A stretch of 64,000 bases of DNA, from NCBI RefSeq assembly GCF_002213415.1, contig NZ_NJGU01000001.1, positions 124,001 to 188,000 of the forward strand, read 5' to 3'. The position numbers and the translations under genes were made by a program. This DNA comes from Herbaspirillum robiniae. GTDB lineage: Bacteria > Pseudomonadota > Gammaproteobacteria > Burkholderiales > Burkholderiaceae_D. Below, one piece after another: positions 8,933-18,301 of the stretch; position 1 is the first letter of the stretch, and every line of letters begins with the position of its first letter. The notes under the pieces were generated by a model. It ran no database searches. It was not told the origin of the DNA and saw only the letters and a program-made list of their open reading frames with translations.

Positions 8933-10132
8933 GTGGAGGCCCGCAAATCGACCTGGCTGATCCCTTCGCTTGGGCTGACCCAGATTGTCGGCTGGGGCTC
9001 GATGTTCTATGCCTACGGGATCTTGATGCAGCCGATGCAGACGGAGCTGCAGCTCTCCAAGCCGGTCGTGGTCGGAGCTTATTCCCTTGCGCTGCTCATT
9101 TCGGGGCTGATGTCGACGCTGGCCGGCAGCATCATTGACCGCATCGGTGGCCGATTGCTGATGGGCGCCGGAACCGTATTGGCCGCCTTGATGCTGGCGG
9201 CCATGTCGTTCGTTCACGATGCGCTGGGGCTTTACCTCATCTGGGCGGTAATCGGACTGGCCATGAGCGCGACGCTATACCAGCCGGCGTTCGCCGTGTT
9301 GACCCAGGTCTTCCAGGCAGATTTCCGCCGCGCCATCACGATGTTGACGCTGTTCGGCGGCTTTGCCAGTACCGTCGCCTGGCCGCTGACCCAATGGTTG
9401 CTGGAGCAGTACGGCTGGCGGACGACGTGGCAGATTTACGCGGTGGCCAACCTGGTGATCTGCCTGCCGGTTCATATGCTGCTTCCAGCAGCCAGGTCTA
9501 TTCAGAAGACTAAGGCCGCCGCCAATAAGGATTGGGACCTGAAGGCGGTGCTACGGCAACCGAGTTTTTATGCAGTGACGACGGCCGTGACCTTGAACGC
9601 CCTGGTGTTCTCGGCAATGTCGTTGCACTTGATGTCGATTTTGCATGATCGCGGAATGACACCGTACTATGCTGCCGCAATCGGAGCGATGATTGGCCCC
9701 ATGCAGGTGTTGGGCCGAATCCTGGAGACCACGATCGGGAAGAAGGCCAGCACCAGGCAGACGGGCCAGTTTGCCATTTCCTTGCTGCCAGTCGCTTTGC
9801 TTCTGCTCTATGCCCCAGCTGACTGGCTGGTGCTCTACGGACTGTTTGCCATCCTGTACGGCATGGGCAACGGCGTCATGACCATCGTTCGCGGGACGCT
9901 GCCAGCCGAGTTGTATGGCCGTGAGGCCTACGGCGCCATCAGCGGCGCGATGGCAACTCCGGTCACGATCGCTTTCGCAGCCGGTCCGTTCGTTGCATCG
10001 CTCCTCTATAGCGTCGGAGGCGGCTATCCCGGTGCCATAGCTGCCCTGGTTGCCATAGCGGCGACGGGAGCAATTCTCTTCTTTTTCGCTACGGCGGCGA
10101 TTCGCCCGCAATCAGAGCCGATTTCACAATAG
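8933..10132 (+). CDS. MFS transporter in the ars operon
   Basis: A 399-residue major facilitator protein with about 12 hydrophobic segments. An MFS signature loop between helices 2 and 3 (GSIIDRIGGRLLMG) is present. It starts with GTG at 8933, one base after the arsB stop, and is followed by the second arsC after 9 bases, so it is translated as part of the ars operon. The position suggests export of an arsenical or an arsenic-linked metabolite, but the substrate cannot be read from sequence. It is not ArsJ by context, as no gapdh-type partner is present. Annotated family: general MFS. Confidence 0.85.
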   Translation: MEARKSTWLIPSLGLTQIVGWGSMFYAYGILMQPMQTELQLSKPVVVGAYSLALLISGLMSTLAGSIIDRIGGRLLMGAGTVLAALMLAAMSFVHDALGLYLIWAVIGLAMSATLYQPAFAVLTQVFQADFRRAITMLTLFGGFASTVAWPLTQWLLEQYGWRTTWQIYAVANLVICLPVHMLLPAARSIQKTKAAANKDWDLKAVLRQPSFYAVTTAVTLNALVFSAMSLHLMSILHDRGMTPYYAAAIGAMIGPMQVLGRILETTIGKKASTRQTGQFAISLLPVALLLLYAPADWLVLYGLFAILYGMGNGVMTIVRGTLPAELYGREAYGAISGAMATPVTIAFAAGPFVASLLYSVGGGYPGAIAALVAIAATGAILFFFATAAIRPQSEPISQ

Positions 10133-10141
10133 GACCTCACC

Positions 10142-10570
10142 ATGACGATCATCTATCACAACCCCGCATGCGGGACCTCCCGCAACACCCTGGCCATGAT
10201 CCGCAACAGCGGCGAAGAGCCGACCGTGATTGAATACCTGCAGCATCCGCCCAGCCGCGAGCAGCTGGTCAAGATGATTCAGGATGCCGGCCTGACGGTT
10301 CGTGAAGCCATCCGCCAGAAAGGCACGCCTTATGCTGAGCTGGGTCTGGATGACATTACCTTGACCGACGATCAACTACTGGATGCAATGCTGGCCAATC
10401 CCATCCTGATCAACAGGCCATTCGTCGTGACGACCAAGGGGACCAGGCTGTGCCGTCCGTCCGAGTTGGTATTGGACATCCTCCCGAACCCGCAGCAAGG
10501 CGCTTTCACCAAGGAAGATGGCGAAGTCGTGATCAATGCGGAGGGCCAACGTGTCGCACCAGGTAACTGA
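10142..10570 (+). CDS. arsC: Arsenate reductase, glutaredoxin-dependent type
   Basis: A 142-residue protein of the E. coli plasmid R773 ArsC family, unrelated in fold to the first ArsC. The active-site segment is [10 protein letters not shown], with catalytic Cys12 (C10 by direct numbering) at the start of the thioredoxin-like fold. The conserved arginines follow, in NRPFVV and RLCRPSE. It uses glutathione and glutaredoxin as reductant. The start ATG follows AGGACCTCACC. Its 3' end overlaps the arsH start by 20 bases, which suggests translational coupling. The length is that of the family. Confidence 0.94.
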   Translation: MTIIYHNPACGTSRNTLAMIRNSGEEPTVIEYLQHPPSREQLVKMIQDAGLTVREAIRQKGTPYAELGLDDITLTDDQLLDAMLANPILINRPFVVTTKGTRLCRPSELVLDILPNPQQGAFTKEDGEVVINAEGQRVAPGN

Positions 10571-11273
10571 TCTGCCTAACGTCGATCCCGGCCAGTTCAA
10601 GGTGCCGGCGATCGGTGACTTCTCGAAAATTGGCGCATCGACCCACCGTCCGCGCTTTCTCCTGCTGTACGGATCTGTTCGTGAACGTTCTTACAGCAGG
10701 TTATTGACCATGGAAGCGGCACGGCTGCTGGAAGCGATGGGCGGCGAGGTCAAAATCTTTGATCCCCGCGGCTTGCCGCTGCCGGATAGCGAACCGGAGA
10801 CACATCCTAAGGTCGCGGAACTACGCGAGCTGGCGAACTGGTCCGAAGGTATGGTTTGGTGTTCGCCAGAGCGCCACGGCGCTATGACCGGCATCATGAA
10901 GGCCCAGATTGACTGGATTCCGTTGACACAGGGGGCTATCCGTCCTTCACAAGGCAAGACCTTGGCCGTCATGGAAGTGTCCGGTGGATCGCAGTCCTTC
11001 AATGCTGTGAATCAAATGCGGATTTTGGGGCGCTGGATGCGGATGCTGACCATTCCCAATCAATCCTCGGTGGCCAAAGCGTACCTAGAATTTGACGACG
11101 CTGGCAGGATGAAGCCATCGCCTTACTACGAGCGGGTGGTCGATGTGATGGAAGAACTGTTCAAATTCACGCTGCTAACGCGTGATGTCTCGCCGTTCCT
11201 GACCGACCGATACAGCGAACGCCGAGAAAGCGCATTAGAACTGAGCAAGCGAATGAACCAGAAATCTATTTAA
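10551..11273 (+). CDS. arsH: ArsH NADPH-dependent FMN reductase
   Basis: A 240-residue flavodoxin-fold enzyme. ArsH oxidises trivalent organoarsenicals and protects against oxidative stress. The FMN phosphate loop [12 protein letters not shown] is near residue 40, and the [18 protein letters not shown] segment lines the flavin site. The conserved [22 protein letters not shown] region follows. A GTG at 10551, six bases after GGAGGG, is preferred; an ATG at 10536 is an alternative. It overlaps arsC and closes the ars operon. Confidence 0.93.
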   Translation: MSHQVTDLPNVDPGQFKVPAIGDFSKIGASTHRPRFLLLYGSVRERSYSRLLTMEAARLLEAMGGEVKIFDPRGLPLPDSEPETHPKVAELRELANWSEGMVWCSPERHGAMTGIMKAQIDWIPLTQGAIRPSQGKTLAVMEVSGGSQSFNAVNQMRILGRWMRMLTIPNQSSVAKAYLEFDDAGRMKPSPYYERVVDVMEELFKFTLLTRDVSPFLTDRYSERRESALELSKRMNQKSI

Positions 11274-11309
11274 ACCCAGCTCATCGAGACATGATCTATA
11301 ATTTGTGCG

Positions 11310-11678
11310 ATGAAAATGCTTCGTACATTTCTGATAGTGTTGCTAGCCATTGCCATTCCCCTTGAGGGATTGGCGGCTGTGCGCATGGTCGAAATGATGC
11401 GTAGTGTCACTCCTGCCATGGAGATGTCGGTCTCCGCAAACAGCTCGGACGAAACTTGCGTCATGAGCATGTCAAGTGGGGACAAGTCATCAAAATCGAC
11501 GGCGCCATGCAAGATGGGAGACGCCTGCAAGATTTGCCAAGTGTTTCCGTCGACCACACCTTCAGCGGACGTTAATCTGCACGTTCTTCCCTTGATCGCA
11601 ACGGTCTCCCTGTTGCCCGAATCGTTTCTTCCTTCCCACGATCCGTCCGGATTGTGGCGTCCCCCTCGTTCACTCTGA
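11310..11678 (+). CDS. Small exported Cys/Met-rich protein ahead of the cus operon (DUF2946-like)
   Basis: A 122-residue protein with an N-terminal signal segment (about residues 1-23, ending GLAA). It is followed by a Met-rich stretch (MRSVTPAMEMSVS), four scattered cysteines (CVMSM, CKMGDACKICQ) and a second hydrophobic segment (LPLIATVSLLPESF). The C-terminal DPSGLWRPPRSL tail is typical of the short DUF2946-like proteins that precede copper or heavy-metal RND operons. It may bind Cu(I) or Ag(I) in the periplasm. It lies 89 bases before cusC in the same direction, with no start-codon problem. The function is inferred only from composition and context. Confidence 0.7.
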   Translation: MKMLRTFLIVLLAIAIPLEGLAAVRMVEMMRSVTPAMEMSVSANSSDETCVMSMSSGDKSSKSTAPCKMGDACKICQVFPSTTPSADVNLHVLPLIATVSLLPESFLPSHDPSGLWRPPRSL

Positions 11679-11767
11679 TCGTTGCTGATTTCTTGACACG
11701 CTTGGCTTGAGCGCCAAGTGGTCTTTCGCGCGCTTTTTCGCGCAGTCACGCTATGGAGTGAACAATC

Positions 11768-13012
11768 ATGTCCTTTCACAGGATATCCGGGGCCCTGCTT
11801 GCTTTGCTAGCGGGGATGTCCGGCCTTGCCCACGCGGCTCCCTTATCTTTTAACGCTGCGCTCGATATCGCCGAGCGCCAGTCTCCCAACCTGGCCTCCA
11901 ACAGGGCCCAAATTGCGGCAGCCCAATCATCGGCGATACCTGCAGGTGCTTTACCTGACCCCAAGATCTTTGCCGGTATCGACAACTATCCCGTCTCCGG
12001 GCCGGATCGAGGCCGACTCAATGCCGACTCTATGACGATGCAGAAAATCGGCGTCATGCAGGATTTTCCCAATGCGGCCAAGCGCCAGGCCCGCGTTGCC
12101 GTAGCCGAAGCTTCGATCGAAACTGCGCAAGCACAGCGGCAAGTGGAGCGCCTCAAGCTGCGCAGAGCCACGGCCTTGGCTTGGCTCAACCGCTATTTCC
12201 TGGAACGCAAGATCTCGCTGTTCGATGATTTGGACAAAGAGAATTTGCTTTTGGCAGATGCCGTGCGCGCACAGATCGCGTCTGGCCGTACTCAGGTAGC
12301 CGATAGTGTGATGCCGAAGCAGGAAGCGGCTCAATTGGCTGACCGTCGTGATGAACTGATCCGCGACCTCGTCAAGGCCAAGTCCGGCCTCCGCCGCTAT
12401 GTGGGTGGTGAAGCCGATGAGCCACTGGTCGATGCTTTGCCTGAGCTGCGCATCGATGCTGACCATTTACGCGATCACTTGCACAAGCATCCGGAACTGG
12501 AAGCCTATTCTGCGGAGAGCCACAAGGCGGAAGCAGAATTGCGCCAAGCGCAGGCGATGAAGAAATCCGATTGGGGTGTCGAGCTAGCCTATCAGCGACG
12601 TGACCCGCGCTTTGGCAACATGGTGTCGGTCCAGTTCACGTTCGAGATTCCAGTTTCCCCCGCGACAAGGCAGGATCCCCTCATCGCGGCTAAACAGCAA
12701 GAGCTATATCGCATCGATGCAGACCGCGAGGCCATGCTGCGCGATCACACCAACGAGCTCGAAAGCGATCTGGCCGACTACCAGTCCTTGACCCGCCAGC
12801 TTGAGCGCGCCAACCAGACGGTCTTGCCCTTGGCACAGCAAAAGACCGAACTCCAATACGCCAGCTATCGCGCAGGCAAAAGTGACTTGACGACGGTCCT
12901 GGCGGCACGCCGAGAAGTCGTCGACCAGCGCCTGAAAATCATCGATTTGGAGGCGCAAAAATCCGCAGTCGCCGCCCGGCTCTATTTCGCCTATGGGGGA
13001 GATCAACAATGA
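11768..13012 (+). CDS. cusC: TolC-family outer-membrane component of Cu/Ag efflux
   Basis: A 414-residue outer-membrane efflux protein, the exit duct of a CusCBA/CzcCBA-type pump. A signal peptide (residues 1-23, ending AHA) is followed by two repeated TolC-type helical regions (about 30-220 and 240-405), rich in Ala/Gln/Glu/Arg heptads. There is no lipobox Cys at the cleavage site, unlike E. coli CusC. The stop overlaps the adaptor start as ATGA, showing tight coupling. The metal assignment comes from the downstream CusB/CusA homologues. Confidence 0.88.
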   Translation: MSFHRISGALLALLAGMSGLAHAAPLSFNAALDIAERQSPNLASNRAQIAAAQSSAIPAGALPDPKIFAGIDNYPVSGPDRGRLNADSMTMQKIGVMQDFPNAAKRQARVAVAEASIETAQAQRQVERLKLRRATALAWLNRYFLERKISLFDDLDKENLLLADAVRAQIASGRTQVADSVMPKQEAAQLADRRDELIRDLVKAKSGLRRYVGGEADEPLVDALPELRIDADHLRDHLHKHPELEAYSAESHKAEAELRQAQAMKKSDWGVELAYQRRDPRFGNMVSVQFTFEIPVSPATRQDPLIAAKQQELYRIDADREAMLRDHTNELESDLADYQSLTRQLERANQTVLPLAQQKTELQYASYRAGKSDLTTVLAARREVVDQRLKIIDLEAQKSAVAARLYFAYGGDQQ

Positions 13013-14493
13013 AAAAAAGCACTTATCTGATCGCCATGCTGATCGTGGCTGTCGGCGCCGGGAGCGGTATGGCCGGCTATTGGATGGCGCATCGTGCTGC
13101 CGGAGCTCAAGCCATGCAGACGGAGCCAGCAAATGCAGCTACGCAAGTCGAGCGTAAGGTTTTGTATTGGTACGACCCGATGATGCCGAATCAGCGTTTC
13201 GACAAGCCGGGAAAGTCGCCGTTCATGGACATGCAACTGGTAGCGAAATACGCGGATGAGCAAGATGAAGGCGCCGCCGTTAGGATCAACCCTGGAATTA
13301 GCCAGAACCTGGGCATGCGCACCGCCAAGGTCGAGCGTGGCAGTATTTCGAGCACCGTGCGCGCTGTCGCCAACGTGCAGCTCAATGATCGCCAAGTGGC
13401 AATCGTGCAGTCCCGAAGCAACGGCTTTGTTGAGCGGGTCTACGCACGTGCTCCTGGCGACGTCATTGCACGTGGTGCGCCCCTGGTGGACTTACTCATT
13501 CCGGAATGGACCGGCGCCCAAGCAGAATTTTTGGCGGTGCTCGGCACGAAGGACGTGGCGCTGATCCAGGCTGCCCGCACACGTCTGCAGTTGCTCGGGA
13601 TGCCGGGTGATCTGATTGGCCATGTGGAGAAGAGTGGCCGACCTCAGACGATAGTGACCATCGCTGCACCTATTGCGGGCTTGATTCAGACCTTGGATAT
13701 CAGGAGTGGAATGACGGTATCGGCGGGGGCGCCTTTGGCCAGGATCAACGGGCTCGATACCGTGTGGCTAGAAGCGGCAATTCCTGAGGCGCAAGCCGCA
13801 CAGGTCAACGTCGGCGACAAGCTGGAAGCGGATTTTGCGGCGTATCCCGGCGAAAAATTCACAGGCAAGATCCTTGCCGTTCTGCCGGAGAGCAACGCCG
13901 ACAGCCGTACCCTCCGGGTTCGCGCCGAGTTGCCCAATCGCGATGGCAAATTGAGGCCGGGCATGTATGCGCAAATCACCTTGGGGGGCGGCAAGGCAAC
14001 ACCAAGCCTACTGGTGCCGTCTGAAGCGGTCATCCGTACCGGCGCGCGCAATATTCTTCTGGTCACAACCGGCGATGGGCGCTACCAGCCGGTCGAAGTG
14101 AAGCTTGGCCAAGAATCCGATGGAAAGAGCGTCATCCTGGATGGCGTCACTGACGGTCAACAAGTTGTCACGTCCGGTCAATTCCTCATCGATTCCGAGG
14201 CCAGCCTGAAAGGCATGCTCACGCGGCTGAACACTTCACCAGCTGCTGACGCCAAAAGCGCCCAGATGCCACTCAATGAGGCCACCGGGAAAATTGAATT
14301 GCTGCAGGGCCCTGACATCACGCTCTCGCATGGTCCGGTCCCAACGCTGGGCTGGGGAGCCATGACAATGTCATTCAAACTGGCGCGGCCTGAGATGGCA
14401 GCTGGACTCAAGACCGGAGATAGCGTGCATTTCGGTTTCCAAGAGAGAAATGGCGATTATGTGATCGAAAAGCTGGATCGGAGCACGCCATGA
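13009..14493 (+). CDS. cusB: CusB-type periplasmic adaptor with C-terminal CusF-like domain
   Basis: A 494-residue membrane-fusion protein linking CusA to CusC. It has an N-terminal membrane anchor (about 7-27), then a heavy-metal motif ([20 protein letters not shown]) typical of CusB relatives. The barrel-sandwich and alpha-hairpin region covers about 90-260, and the beta-barrel and membrane-proximal part about 260-410. The last 70 residues form an extra domain containing [10 protein letters not shown], the CusF copper-binding pattern. A copper chaperone domain is thus fused to the adaptor. Start and stop both overlap neighbours by 4 bases. Confidence 0.92.
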   Translation: MKKSTYLIAMLIVAVGAGSGMAGYWMAHRAAGAQAMQTEPANAATQVERKVLYWYDPMMPNQRFDKPGKSPFMDMQLVAKYADEQDEGAAVRINPGISQNLGMRTAKVERGSISSTVRAVANVQLNDRQVAIVQSRSNGFVERVYARAPGDVIARGAPLVDLLIPEWTGAQAEFLAVLGTKDVALIQAARTRLQLLGMPGDLIGHVEKSGRPQTIVTIAAPIAGLIQTLDIRSGMTVSAGAPLARINGLDTVWLEAAIPEAQAAQVNVGDKLEADFAAYPGEKFTGKILAVLPESNADSRTLRVRAELPNRDGKLRPGMYAQITLGGGKATPSLLVPSEAVIRTGARNILLVTTGDGRYQPVEVKLGQESDGKSVILDGVTDGQQVVTSGQFLIDSEASLKGMLTRLNTSPAADAKSAQMPLNEATGKIELLQGPDITLSHGPVPTLGWGAMTMSFKLARPEMAAGLKTGDSVHFGFQERNGDYVIEKLDRSTP

Positions 14494-17400
14494 TCGAAAA
14501 ACTCATCAAATGGTCGCTTCGCAGCCGCTTCCTGGTCTTGTGTGGTGTGCTTTTTCTGGGGGCCTGGGGGGTATGGGCGCTCAAGACCACCCCAGTGGAC
14601 GCGTTGCCCGATCTTTCGGATGTTCAGGTCATCATTCGGACTACCTATGCTGGCCAGGCACCGCAAATCGTCGAGAACCAGGTAACGTATCCGCTGGCAA
14701 CCACCATGCTGTCGGTGCCGGGGGCAAAGACCGTGCGGGGCTACTCGTTCTTCGGCGACTCCTTCGTTTATGTCTTGTTTGAGGACGGCACCGACATGTA
14801 TTGGGCGCGTTCCCGGGTACTGGAATATCTCAACCAGGTACAGGGGCGCCTCCCGGCTTCGGCCAAGGCATCACTGGGGCCGGACGCTACCGGCGTCGGC
14901 TGGATCTATGAGTACGCGCTGGTCGACAGGACCGGGCAACACGACCTGGCCCAGTTACGTAGCCTGCAAGACTGGTTCCTGAAATATGAGCTCAAGAGCC
15001 TGCCCAATGTCGCCGAAGTCGCAACGGTAGGCGGCATGGTCAAGCAATATCAGGTGGTGCTCGACCCGGTGAAACTGGCGGCCTACAACATCGCGCAAGA
15101 CAAGGTCGTCGAAGCGATCAAGAAGGCCAACCAAGAAACCGGTGGCTCAGTGCTGGAGATGGCGGAAACCGAGTACATGGTGCGGGCTTCCGGCTATTTG
15201 AAGGCGCTGGCGGACTTCCGCAACATTCCCTTGGCGACGGGGAAAAACGGCGTACCCGTCAAACTGGGTGATGTGGCGACCATCCAATTCGGACCGGAGA
15301 TGCGCCGCGGTATTGCGGAACTCAATGGCGAAGGTGAGTCGGTGGGAGGCGTCATCATCCTGCGCTCAGGCAAGAACGCGCAGGACACCATTGCGGCCGT
15401 CAAGAGCCGACTGGAAGAGCTCAAAAAAAGCCTGCCCGCTGGTGTTGAGGTCGTACCCGTCTATGACCGGAGCCAGTTGATCGATCGTGCCATCGACAAC
15501 CTGTCGCACAAGCTGCTTGAGGAGTTCATTGTCGTTGCGGTCGTTTGCGGCCTGTTCCTCTGGCATCTGCGTTCTGCCCTGGTTGCCATCGTCTCTCTGC
15601 CGCTGGGCATCATGATTGCCTTCATCGTGATGCGGTATCAGGGCGTCAATGCCAACATCATGTCCCTAGGGGGGATCGCCATTGCAATTGGTGCCATGGT
15701 CGATGCCGCCGTTGTCATGATCGAGAATGCGCACAAGCATATTGAAGAGTGGACGCATCGACATCCAGGGCAACCTTTGCAGGGGGAAACCCATTGGAGA
15801 GTCATTGGTGAGGCGGCCGCAGAGGTCGGACCAACGCTGTTTTTCTGCTTGCTGATCATTACCCTGTCGTTTATCCCGGTATTCACGCTGGAGGCGCAGG
15901 AGGGACGCTTATTCGGGCCATTGGCATTTACCAAGACCTATGCAATGGCTGGTGCCGCCGGATTATCCGTCACGCTGATTCCGATCCTGATGGGCTACAT
16001 GATCCACGGGAAGATCCCTTCGGAGAACAGCAATCCGCTCAATCGCTGGCTGATTCGTTGCTATCGGCCGTTACTGGAAGCCGTCTTGCGACGGCCTAGG
16101 GCGACACTGGCAATTGCGGCGCTTGCGCTGTTGACGACCTTATGGCCGATCAGCCGTTTGGGCGGCGAGTTCTTGCCGCAGATGGATGAGGGGGATCTAC
16201 TCTATATGCCGTCTGCCTTGCCAGGCTTGTCCGCATCCAAAGCTGCCGAACTGCTGCAACAGACCGATCGCCTGATCAAGACGGTTCCGGAAGTCGCCAG
16301 TGTTTTCGGCAAAGCCGGCCGTGCCGAGAGTGCGACCGATCCCGCCCCCTTGGAGATGTTCGAGACGACCATTCAATTCAAGCCGCGTGATCAATGGCGC
16401 CCCGGCATGACGCCGGCGAAGTTGGTGAATGAACTTGACCGGGTCGTCAAAGTGCCTGGCCTGTCAAATATCTGGGTGCCGCCCATTCGTAACCGGCTAG
16501 ACATGCTGGCTACCGGGATAAAAAGCCCGATTGGCGTCAAAGTGTCAGGCACCAGCCTGGCCGATATCGACAAGACGGCGCAAGAAATTGAACAGGTTGC
16601 CAAAGCAGTACCGGGCGTCAGCTCCGCGCTCGCCGAACGTCTCAGTGGCGGACGTTACGTGGATGTCGATATCGACCGGCTGACCGCCGCCAACTACGGT
16701 CTCAACATCGCTGATGTCCAGAGCATCGTCTCGTCGGCCATCGGTGGGGAGAACGTCGGTGAGACGATTGAGGGACTGGCGCGTTATCCGATCAGCGTTC
16801 GTTACCCGAGAGAGACTCGGGACTCGCTAGAGCGCCTGCGCGATCTACCGATTCTGACCGGCGGCGGCCAGCAGATCACCTTGGGAACTGTTGCCACGCT
16901 GAAGATCAGCGATGGTCCACCCATGCTCAAAAGTGAGAATGCGCGGCCCAGCGGCTGGATCTATGTCGATGTCCGGGAGCGGGATCTGTCATCTGTGGTC
17001 GCCGACTTGCGCACTGCGGTCAGTTCCAAGGTAAAGCTGATGCCCGGGTTGAGCATTGCCTACTCGGGACAATTCGAATACCTGGAGCGAGCAAATGCAC
17101 GTTTGAAGCTGGTGGTGCCGGCAACGCTAATGATCATCTTCGTGCTGCTCTATTTGACGTTCCGGCGCTTCGATGAGGCAGCATTGATCATGGCCTCACT
17201 GCCATTTGCCTTGGTCGGCGGCATCTGGTTCCTCTATGTTCAAGGCTACAACCTCTCGGTTGCCACCGGTGTCGGGTTCATCGCTCTGGCTGGCGTGTCC
17301 GCTGAATTCGGCGTAGTCATGCTGTTGTACCTGAAACAGGCGGTCTCTGTCCGTGAACAACAGGTAGGTGCTATCTCAGTCCCCGTACTGGAGGATGCAA

Positions 17401-17630
17401 TCCGCGAAGGTGCCGTGCTCAGGGTCCGCCCAAAGGCGATGACCGTGGCCGTCATCCTGGCGGGCCTGATCCCAATTCTGTGGGGAAGCGGCGCCGGCTC
17501 CGAAGTCATGAGCCGGATTGCAGCGCCGATGGTCGGCGGCATGATTACCGCTCCATTGCTTTCGATGTTCGTCATTCCGGCCGCGTATCGTTTGATGCGT
17601 GGTCGTCAACCCAAAGCCAATCCGGCTTAA
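14490..17630 (+). CDS. cusA: CusA-type heavy-metal RND transporter
   Basis: A 1046-residue proton-driven RND pump of the heavy-metal efflux (HME) class, exporting Cu(I) or Ag(I). The N-terminus ([11 protein letters not shown] ... [12 protein letters not shown]) and [17 protein letters not shown] are typical of CusA/CzcA. Twelve hydrophobic segments occur in two sets, around residues 10-30 and 340-540, and again at 865-1030. Methionines are frequent in the periplasmic domains (for example [15 protein letters not shown]). A close CusA identity over CzcA is supported by the CusF partner and by the copper genes on the same element. It overlaps cusB by 4 bases. Confidence 0.95.
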   Translation: MIEKLIKWSLRSRFLVLCGVLFLGAWGVWALKTTPVDALPDLSDVQVIIRTTYAGQAPQIVENQVTYPLATTMLSVPGAKTVRGYSFFGDSFVYVLFEDGTDMYWARSRVLEYLNQVQGRLPASAKASLGPDATGVGWIYEYALVDRTGQHDLAQLRSLQDWFLKYELKSLPNVAEVATVGGMVKQYQVVLDPVKLAAYNIAQDKVVEAIKKANQETGGSVLEMAETEYMVRASGYLKALADFRNIPLATGKNGVPVKLGDVATIQFGPEMRRGIAELNGEGESVGGVIILRSGKNAQDTIAAVKSRLEELKKSLPAGVEVVPVYDRSQLIDRAIDNLSHKLLEEFIVVAVVCGLFLWHLRSALVAIVSLPLGIMIAFIVMRYQGVNANIMSLGGIAIAIGAMVDAAVVMIENAHKHIEEWTHRHPGQPLQGETHWRVIGEAAAEVGPTLFFCLLIITLSFIPVFTLEAQEGRLFGPLAFTKTYAMAGAAGLSVTLIPILMGYMIHGKIPSENSNPLNRWLIRCYRPLLEAVLRRPRATLAIAALALLTTLWPISRLGGEFLPQMDEGDLLYMPSALPGLSASKAAELLQQTDRLIKTVPEVASVFGKAGRAESATDPAPLEMFETTIQFKPRDQWRPGMTPAKLVNELDRVVKVPGLSNIWVPPIRNRLDMLATGIKSPIGVKVSGTSLADIDKTAQEIEQVAKAVPGVSSALAERLSGGRYVDVDIDRLTAANYGLNIADVQSIVSSAIGGENVGETIEGLARYPISVRYPRETRDSLERLRDLPILTGGGQQITLGTVATLKISDGPPMLKSENARPSGWIYVDVRERDLSSVVADLRTAVSSKVKLMPGLSIAYSGQFEYLERANARLKLVVPATLMIIFVLLYLTFRRFDEAALIMASLPFALVGGIWFLYVQGYNLSVATGVGFIALAGVSAEFGVVMLLYLKQAVSVREQQVGAISVPVLEDAIREGAVLRVRPKAMTVAVILAGLIPILWGSGAGSEVMSRIAAPMVGGMITAPLLSMFVIPAAYRLMRGRQPKANPA

Positions 17631-17658
17631 TTTATCCTCAATGTGAAAGGAAGTTGAT

Positions 17659-17997
17659 ATGAAGAACTTGATGTACGCCATGCTTTTTACCGCATCGCTG
17701 GGCAGCAGCGCGCCCGTATTTTCCGCAGACATGCAAGGCATGAAGATGGGCCAAGCCGATGCTGGCGAAATGATTTCTCATGGGACCGGTGTCATCAAGA
17801 GCCTCGACCAGAAGCAAAAAACCGTTACCTTGGCACATCAACCCATCAAAGAACTAAACTGGCCGGCAATGACCATGGGCTTCAAAGTATCGGATGAGAA
17901 AATGCTACAAGGCCTCAAAGTCGGAGACCAGGTGACATTCGAATTGAAGGGGAGTGGAGCCGCGCCCGTCGTGACGGGAATTCGTCCTGCCAAATAA
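17659..17997 (+). CDS. cusF: CusF-like periplasmic Cu/Ag chaperone
   Basis: A 112-residue exported protein that hands Cu(I)/Ag(I) to the CusCBA pump. A signal peptide (about 1-23, ending FSA) is followed by a Met-rich linker (MQGMKMGQ) and a small OB-like barrel. The barrel carries WPAMTMGF, which supplies the Trp and two Met ligands, and a preceding histidine (ISHGTGV) is nearby. It starts 28 bases after cusA with an AAAGGAAG site and closes the cus operon. It repeats the domain already fused to CusB in this window. Confidence 0.93.
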   Translation: MKNLMYAMLFTASLGSSAPVFSADMQGMKMGQADAGEMISHGTGVIKSLDQKQKTVTLAHQPIKELNWPAMTMGFKVSDEKMLQGLKVGDQVTFELKGSGAAPVVTGIRPAK

Positions 17998-18004
17998 GCC
18001 TGGC

Positions 18005-18044
18005 ACCGTCCGTGCTTACACGTTCCTAATGCGACACGGACGGT
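18005..18044. repeat. Inverted repeat after cusF
   Basis: A perfect 10-base stem, ACCGTCCGTG (18005-18014) with CACGGACGGT (18035-18044), separated by 20 bases. It starts 8 bases after the cusF stop. There is no T-run after it, so it may be a 3' mRNA stabiliser or a weak or Rho-aided stop instead of a classical terminator. Confidence 0.5.
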
Positions 18045-18125
18045 AGGACGTGAGCAAGGCATCCATAAGGTCGAAAAGGTAACCAATCATCTATGAAATA
18101 TGAATGATGGATGATTTCTTAATTA

Positions 18126-18171
18126 CTTTTTCGCTTATGTATGAACATTTGCTTTATCTCGGCTGGCTCCC
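18126..18171 (-). repeat. Putative right terminal inverted repeat of a Tn3-family transposon
   Basis: Read inward from 18171 on the minus strand the sequence starts GGGAGCCAGCCGAGATAAAG and ends in an AGCGAAAAAG block, 46 bases in all. Tn3-family ends open with a run of G and are 38 bases or longer; ends near 46-47 bases are known for the Tn4651/Tn5041 group, to which the TnpT/TnpS-like genes also point. Base composition rises sharply in GC to the right of 18171. A 5-base target duplication (TAGTC if the end is exact) would be expected at the unseen left end. Confidence 0.65.
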
Positions 18172-18301
18172 TAGTCGGATTGGGTTGGATGACAGGGTGG
18201 CGATCGGTCGTTTCAGGCAGGCGCCGCCGCGTTCGGACGAGCGCCGCCCTCCGCCCCGATCAGGGCGGGAGAGGCTTCATGCATTCGTGTGGGAGAGGCG
18301 G
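18172..18301. other. Junction DNA between transposon end and anti-sigma gene
   Basis: No gene is evident; the short plus-strand frame from 18104 spans the transposon end and looks like chance. A small hairpin (CCGCCC 18251-18256, GGGCGG 18263-18268) lies just beyond the anti-sigma gene's 3' end and lacks a T-run. Confidence 0.5.

Noticed and set aside
6582-18171. Interpretation of the paired repeats as att sites of the tyrosine recombinase
   Set aside because: Possible, but polarity, the G-rich outer end, about 46-base length and the adjoining TnpT/TnpS-type pair fit Tn3-family terminal repeats better; att cores are shorter and usually identical.
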